DNA of 14,842 nt from contig JAGHSH010000195.1 in the NCBI GenBank assembly GCA_018065965.1, positions 1 to 14,842 on the forward strand. Reading direction: 5' to 3'. Positions 8,053-12,658 of the stretch are shown piece by piece (position 1 is the stretch's first letter; every line of letters starts with the position of its first letter). Source of the stretch: Candidatus Apopatocola equi (lineage in GTDB: Bacteria; Bacillota; Clostridia; Oscillospirales; Oscillospiraceae). The notes beneath the pieces are model-generated. The model worked only from the letters and a program-made list of their open reading frames with translations, was not told the DNA's origin and did no database searches. The translations under genes and the position numbers were made by a program.

Positions 8053-9195
8053 TTGAAGAAATGCCTTTTCCTTCCCGCTCTGCTCCTGCTGCTGACGCTT
8101 CCGGCCTATGCAGCCTTCTCCGACTCCGCCGCAGCGGCGGTTCTCGTCCATGCGGATGGGGGAGAAGTGCTCTATGCCCACGATGAGCAGACGCCGCTGC
8201 CCATGGCCAGCACGACCAAGCTCATGACCGCGCTGGTGGTGCTGGAGCGCTGCCGGCTGTCCGCGGAGGTCTGTGTGGACGAGAGAGCCGTAGGCGCGGA
8301 GGGATCTTCCATGTATCTGCGCAGCGGGGAGCTTCTCAGCGTGGAGGAGCTGCTCTGCGGGCTGCTCCTTGCCTCCGGCAACGATGCCGCTCTGGCACTG
8401 GCCTATCACGTTTCGGACAGCGTAGAGGATTTTTGCACGCTTATGAACGAAAAAGCCGCAGAACTTGGAATGGAAAATACACATTATGTAAACCCGAACG
8501 GACTTCACGAGCCCGACCATTATACCACGGCGCTGGATTTGTCCCGATTGATGGCTGCCTGTCTGCAGAATCCGGATTTCTGCCGGATCACAGCCTGTAC
8601 GCAGCTTACCGCCGCCGGGAGGACTCTGCAGAACCACAACCGGCTGCTGAGCCGCTGCGAGGGAGTTTTCAGCGGCAAGACCGGCTACACAAAGGCGGCA
8701 GGGCGCTGTCTGGTAACGGCCTGTGAGCGCGGCGGCCTGCGGCTCATCTGTGTCACGCTCAATGACCGCAGCGACTGGGCGGATCACGCGGCTCTCTATG
8801 AGGCGGCTTATGGGGACTATGAGCTCTTCTCCGTGGACGCCTGCAGCGTGCAGGCCTCTCTGCCCCTGCTGGGCGGGGAGGAGAGTACGCTTCCCCTTGC
8901 ACCCCGGGCGGGACTGCGCCTCTGCATCCGCAGGGGTAGTCCCATTGAAAAAAGACTGTATTTGCCTCCCTTCGTCTTTGCACCTGTCAGTCCGGATCGG
9001 GCGCTGGGACGGCTGGAAGTGCGGATAGAAGACAGAAGCGAGACTCTGCCGCTCTATGCGGCGGAGCAGAAGGAACAGCATGATGCGCTTACAGAAATAC
9101 CTCTCTGCGGCGGGACTCTGCTCCCGCCGGGAGGCAGAAAAATGGATCGAGGCAGGCCGCGTCACGGTCGACGGCGTCACGGCGTCACTGGGTGA
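8053..9195 (+). CDS. D-alanyl-D-alanine carboxypeptidase (S11; DacB/DacF-like)
   Basis: Secreted penicillin-binding carboxypeptidase that removes the terminal D-Ala from peptidoglycan stem peptides; 380 residues from this TTG. MKKCLFLPALLLLLTLPAYA is a typical signal peptide, probably cut after AYA. The active-site motifs are STTK (Ser53, Lys56), SGN (108-110) and KTG (209-211), followed by a beta-rich PBP5-type C-terminal domain ending near LPLYAAE. I preferred TTG 8053 over in-frame GTG 8041/8044 because only it follows a Shine-Dalgarno (GGGTGG, 8039-8044) at proper distance and gives a clean signal peptide. Odd: the last 37 codons overlap rluB in another frame and encode an Arg/Gly-rich tail instead of the usual C-terminal membrane-anchoring helix. 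Position after ytfJ and before rluB resembles dacB of Bacillus, involved in the spore cortex, but spmA and spmB are missing. Confidence 0.9.
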   Translation: MKKCLFLPALLLLLTLPAYAAFSDSAAAAVLVHADGGEVLYAHDEQTPLPMASTTKLMTALVVLERCRLSAEVCVDERAVGAEGSSMYLRSGELLSVEELLCGLLLASGNDAALALAYHVSDSVEDFCTLMNEKAAELGMENTHYVNPNGLHEPDHYTTALDLSRLMAACLQNPDFCRITACTQLTAAGRTLQNHNRLLSRCEGVFSGKTGYTKAAGRCLVTACERGGLRLICVTLNDRSDWADHAALYEAAYGDYELFSVDACSVQASLPLLGGEESTLPLAPRAGLRLCIRRGSPIEKRLYLPPFVFAPVSPDRALGRLEVRIEDRSETLPLYAAEQKEQHDALTEIPLCGGTLLPPGGRKMDRGRPRHGRRRHGVTG

Positions 9196-9790
9196 CGGCG
9201 CGGGGGAGGGGGACACCGTCTGCGTAGACGGGAAAAGCGTCTCCCTTGCGCCGGAGCGTACATATATCCTGCTCCACAAGCCCAAGGGCTATGTGACCAC
9301 CCTCAGCGACGAGCGGGGACGGCCCACGGTGGCGGAGCTGGTGGCAGACGTGGGCGTGCGGCTCTACCCGGTGGGGCGGCTGGATTTTGACAGTGAGGGG
9401 CTGCTGATCATGACCGATGACGGGGCGGCGGCCAACGCTCTGATGCACCCGTCCCATCAGATCCCCAAGACCTATCTGGTCAAGGTACGCGGCAGCGGCT
9501 TCGGTGCCGCCGCAGAGAAGCTCACCCATCCCCTTACCGATGCGGACGGCACCCGCTTTCAGGGGGCGCAGGTGGAGCTCGTCCGCGCCTCTGCCGACAC
9601 GGCCGTGCTGCGTATGACCATTCATGAGGGGAAAAACCGGGAGATCCGGCGCATGTGCGCCCTTGTGGGGCTGCAGGTGCTGCGGCTCCGGCGCATCCGT
9701 CAGGGTGAGATCGAGCTGGGCACTCTGCCTGCGGGAAAATGGCGGGTTCTTACAGCGGAAGAGGTGCAGTTCCTGCATTCCATCCGATAA
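9083..9790 (+). CDS. rluB: 23S/16S rRNA pseudouridine synthase, RluB/RsuA family
   Basis: Makes pseudouridine in ribosomal RNA, 235 residues. The N-terminal S4 RNA-binding domain begins MRLQKYLSAAGLCSRREAEK, and the catalytic domain has GRLDFDSEGLL with catalytic Asp101. The C-terminal part has the family pattern KNREIRRMCALVGLQVLRL. Two consecutive ATGs (9080, 9083) are possible; AAGGA at 9070-9074 is best spaced for 9083. A further in-frame ATG at 9056 would add an unrelated basic leader. The start region lies inside the 3' end of the preceding carboxypeptidase gene. In Bacillus the homologue sits in the dacB-spmA-spmB-rluB operon. Confidence 0.93.
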   Translation: MRLQKYLSAAGLCSRREAEKWIEAGRVTVDGVTASLGDGAGEGDTVCVDGKSVSLAPERTYILLHKPKGYVTTLSDERGRPTVAELVADVGVRLYPVGRLDFDSEGLLIMTDDGAAANALMHPSHQIPKTYLVKVRGSGFGAAAEKLTHPLTDADGTRFQGAQVELVRASADTAVLRMTIHEGKNREIRRMCALVGLQVLRLRRIRQGEIELGTLPAGKWRVLTAEEVQFLHSIR

Positions 9791-9835
9791 AATTATAGAA
9801 GTGTAATTAGTTTTTGAATTATTTGCAATTTCTCC

Positions 9836-9864
9836 TTGCATTTTTTCCTGCTTTGTCTTAAACT
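9836..9864 (+). promoter_or_regulatory. Candidate promoter of the RpiR-ytfP-cmk-ispH operon
   Basis: The 114-base gap between rluB and the regulator gene (9791-9904) is AT-rich in an otherwise GC-rich window. TTGCAT (9836-9841) and TAAACT (9859-9864) are 17 bases apart, with 3/6 and 4/6 matches to the sigma-A hexamers. The match is modest; TTGAAT at 9814 is an alternative -35. No clear terminator for rluB is visible in the gap, so read-through from upstream is also possible. Confidence 0.4.
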
Positions 9865-9904
9865 AACTAAGGGGCTTTCCCTAATACCGTCACCGGAGGC
9901 TCTT

Positions 9905-10768
9905 ATGGAAAGAGACATACTGACTCTCATCAACAAGGAGAACAGACGCTTCTCCAAGGGGCAGAAGCAGATTGCGAAATATATCACCGAAAATTACGAT
10001 AAGGCCGCTTTTATGACCGCCGACAAGCTGGGCCGCATGGTGGGCGTCAGCGAGTCCACCGTGGTGCGCTTTGCATCCGCCCTGGGCTATGACGGCTATC
10101 CCGATATGCGCCGGGCCATGCAGGACATGGTGCGCAACCGTCTCACGGCGGTGCAGCGCATTGAGGTCGCCAAGGAGATCATCGGCCATGACAATATCAT
10201 CGAGAGCGTGCTGGGCACCGACATTGAAAAGCTCCAGACCACGCTGCAGGAGATCGACCGGAACAGCTTCAACGCGGCTGTGCAGGCCATATTGAACGCA
10301 AAGACCATCTACATCGTCGGCATGCGCTCCTCCACCTCTCTGGCCAGCTTCATGGGCTTCTATCTCAATCAGATGCTGGACAACGTGCGTCTGGTGCACG
10401 ATACCTCCGTCAGCGAGGTCTACGAGCAGGTGTTCCGCATCGGCGAAGGCGATGTGTTCATCGGCATTTCCTACCCGCGCTACTCCTCCAAGACCATCAA
10501 GGCCATGGAGTTTGCCAAATCCACCGGGGCTACGGTCATCGGCATCACCGACGGCGAGAGCAGCCCCTTCCTGAAGGTGGCGGACATTATCCTCTACGCC
10601 AAGAGCGATATGGTCTCCTTCCTGGATTCTCTGGTCGCTCCCATGAGTCTGATCAATGCTCTGATCGTGGCGGTGGGCTACCAGCGGCCCGATAACCTCT
10701 CTGATACTTATCACAAGCTGGAGAAGATCTGGAGCGAATACGATGTCTACGAAAAACTTGACAGCTGA
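9905..10768 (+). CDS. MurR/RpiR family transcriptional regulator
   Basis: DNA-binding regulator with an N-terminal HTH_6 domain (about 1-80; helix-turn-helix near 38-61, with VSESTVVRFASALGYDGYP) and a C-terminal SIS sugar-phosphate-binding domain (about 115-250; TIYIVGMRSSTSLA, then GDVFIGISYPRYSSKT). Relatives sense phosphosugars such as N-acetylmuramate-6-phosphate or ribose-5-phosphate. The ligand here is unknown and no sugar-use gene lies nearby. The 287-residue length is normal. ATG 9905 is supported by GGAGG (9895-9899); a longer frame from TTG 9836 would translate the AT-rich gap. It heads a run of co-directional genes and overlaps the next by 26 bases. Confidence 0.93.
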   Translation: MERDILTLINKENRRFSKGQKQIAKYITENYDKAAFMTADKLGRMVGVSESTVVRFASALGYDGYPDMRRAMQDMVRNRLTAVQRIEVAKEIIGHDNIIESVLGTDIEKLQTTLQEIDRNSFNAAVQAILNAKTIYIVGMRSSTSLASFMGFYLNQMLDNVRLVHDTSVSEVYEQVFRIGEGDVFIGISYPRYSSKTIKAMEFAKSTGATVIGITDGESSPFLKVADIILYAKSDMVSFLDSLVAPMSLINALIVAVGYQRPDNLSDTYHKLEKIWSEYDVYEKLDS

Positions 10769-11969
10769 CGTCATCATCATCGGCGGCGGCGCCGCGGGGA
10801 TGATGGCGGCTGCCGCTGCCTCCGCTTTGGGGAAGGCTGTAACGGTGCTGGAGCCGGAGCGGGAGTGCGGACGCAAGCTCCGCATTACCGGCAAGGGCCG
10901 CTGCAACGTGACCAATCACTGCGATTGCCCCACCTTTCTCAAAAGTGTGGTGCGCAACCCGAAATTTCTGAAATCCGCCCTCTACCGCTTTACCCCTGCA
11001 GATACCGAGGCCTGGTTCACCGATCGGGGCGTGGCGCTGAAGGTGGAGCGGGGCGACCGGGTGTTCCCCGCGTCGGATAAGTCGGCCGACATCGTCAATG
11101 CCCTGCGCCGGGCCATGGACGAGGGCGGCGTGCGTGTGGAGAAGGCCCGGGCGCTGTCTGTCCTGACGGAAAACGGCGCTGTCAGCGGCGTAAAGACCGA
11201 CCGGGGCAGCTTTTTTGCTCCCTCGGTGATCCTCTGCACCGGCGGCCTGTCCTATCCGCTCACCGGCTCCACCGGTGACGGCTATCGGATGGCGAAGATG
11301 CTGGGGCATACCGTTGTGGAGCCGGTGGCCTCTCTCATCCCGCTGGAGGCGGGGCCCGACTGTGCCGAGCTGCAGGGGCTGTCCTTGCGGAATGTCACCC
11401 TCCGCGCCTACCGGGGGGACAAGCTCATTTTTGAGGAGCTGGGCGAAATGGTCTTCACGCATTTCGGCGTGTCCGGTCCGCTGGTGCTCTCTGCCAGCGT
11501 ACATATGCACGAAAAGGACGATTACCGGCTGAGCATCGATCTGAAGCCCGGCCTTACGCCCGAGAAGCTGGATGAGAGGCTGCTTCGGGACTTCGGTGAA
11601 AATCTGAATCGCTGCTTCAAAAATTCTCTGGATGCGCTTCTCCCGCAGAAGCTCATCCCCGTGATCATCCGCCGCAGCGGGATCGACCCGGAATGCAGAG
11701 TGAATGCCGTGACCCGCGCCCAGCGGCAGACGCTCGCAGAGCTCATCAAGCACTTTGAGCTGCAGGTGACCGCTCTGCGCCCGGTGGAGGAAGCAATCGT
11801 CACTGCCGGCGGCATCGATGTGTCAGAGGTCAACCCCAGAACCATGGAATCCAGGATCGTGCCCGGCCTCTTTTTTGCCGGGGAAATTCTGGATCTCGAC
11901 GGCTATACCGGCGGCTTTAATCTGCAGATCGCCTGGAGCACGGCTGTTTGCGCAGCCAATAACGCATAG
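10743..11969 (+). CDS. HI0933/YtfP-family NAD(P)/FAD-dependent flavoprotein
   Basis: Flavoprotein of the HI0933 (YhiN/YtfP, BaiN-like) family, 408 residues. The N-terminal FAD-binding fold has GGGAAG (14-19) and the family hallmark CGRKLRITGKGRCNVTN (42-58). The C terminus has GGIDVSEVNPRTMESR (356-371) and FAGEILDLDGYTGG (378-391), which complete the FAD site. The physiological reaction is not established for most members; bile-acid reduction has been proposed for one clostridial homologue, but nothing here indicates it. The ATG at 10743 lies within the regulator gene, with GGAG at 10731-10734. The family is clear, the substrate is not. Confidence 0.93.
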   Translation: MSTKNLTADVIIIGGGAAGMMAAAAASALGKAVTVLEPERECGRKLRITGKGRCNVTNHCDCPTFLKSVVRNPKFLKSALYRFTPADTEAWFTDRGVALKVERGDRVFPASDKSADIVNALRRAMDEGGVRVEKARALSVLTENGAVSGVKTDRGSFFAPSVILCTGGLSYPLTGSTGDGYRMAKMLGHTVVEPVASLIPLEAGPDCAELQGLSLRNVTLRAYRGDKLIFEELGEMVFTHFGVSGPLVLSASVHMHEKDDYRLSIDLKPGLTPEKLDERLLRDFGENLNRCFKNSLDALLPQKLIPVIIRRSGIDPECRVNAVTRAQRQTLAELIKHFELQVTALRPVEEAIVTAGGIDVSEVNPRTMESRIVPGLFFAGEILDLDGYTGGFNLQIAWSTAVCAANNA

Positions 11970-11980
11970 GAGCAGGAGAA

Positions 11981-12658
11981 ATGGAAAAGAACTACAGCGT
12001 TGCCATAGACGGCCCCTCCGGAGCGGGCAAAAGCACTCTGGCCAGACGGTGCGCCGAGCGTTTCGGCTTTCTGTATGTAGACACCGGCGCCATCTACCGC
12101 ACGGTGGGGCTGGCGGCTCTGCGTGCGGGTATTGCGCCCGATGAGCCGGAGCAGGTACTCCCACTACTCACCGGACTGGAGCTGGATCTGCGCCACAGTG
12201 AGGACGGCCAGCATATGTTCCTCGGCAATGAGGATGTGAACGGCCTCATCCGGACGCCGGAGGTCAGCGCCTTTGCCTCCAAGGTATCCGCCATTGCAGC
12301 TGTGCGTGCTTTCCTGATGGATATGCAGCGCTCTCTGGCCGAAAGGAACAGTGTGATCATGGACGGCCGCGACATCGGCACCGTGGTGCTGCCGCAGGCC
12401 GATATCAAGGTCTTTCTCACCGCCAGCCCCGAGGCGCGGGCGCAGCGGCGGCTCAAGGAGCTGCAGGCGAAGGGCGCTGTCATCAGTCTGGAGGAGGTGC
12501 TCCGGGACATGAAGGAGCGGGATGAGCGGGATTCTCAGCGTGCCGCCGCCCCCCTGAAGGCTGCGGAGGACGCCGTTCTGCTCGATACCACCGAGCTTTC
12601 GCTGGAGCAGAGCATCGAGGCTCTCAGCGCACTGATCAGCGGAGTGATGAACCGGTGA
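11981..12658 (+). CDS. cmk: Cytidylate kinase
   Basis: Phosphorylates CMP and dCMP with ATP in pyrimidine salvage and nucleotide supply. The 225-residue length is usual. The P-loop GPSGAGKS is at residues 11-18, YVDTGAIYR follows near 31-39, and the conserved DGRDIGT is at 128-134; the C-terminal lid carries the basic and acidic residues typical of the family (RDSQRAAAPL). AGGAG (11968-11972) overlaps the previous stop and precedes the ATG by eight bases. The end overlaps ispH by four bases (GTGA), so the two are coupled. cmk followed by an S1-domain gene is a common Firmicute order. Confidence 0.97.
   Translation: MEKNYSVAIDGPSGAGKSTLARRCAERFGFLYVDTGAIYRTVGLAALRAGIAPDEPEQVLPLLTGLELDLRHSEDGQHMFLGNEDVNGLIRTPEVSAFASKVSAIAAVRAFLMDMQRSLAERNSVIMDGRDIGTVVLPQADIKVFLTASPEARAQRRLKELQAKGAVISLEEVLRDMKERDERDSQRAAAPLKAAEDAVLLDTTELSLEQSIEALSALISGVMNR

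Noticed and set aside
9056..9082. Upstream ATG for rluB at 9056
   Set aside because: It adds a basic leader (MRRSRRNS) not expected before the S4 domain, and AAGGA at 9070-9074 serves the ATG pair at 9080/9083.
9868..9884. Short GGG/CCC hairpin between rluB and the regulator
   Set aside because: The stem is only four base pairs without a T tract, too weak for a terminator.
9836..9904. TTG start extending the RpiR regulator by 23 residues
   Set aside because: It would translate the AT-rich gap that carries the candidate promoter; ATG 9905 has GGAGG and yields the standard family length.
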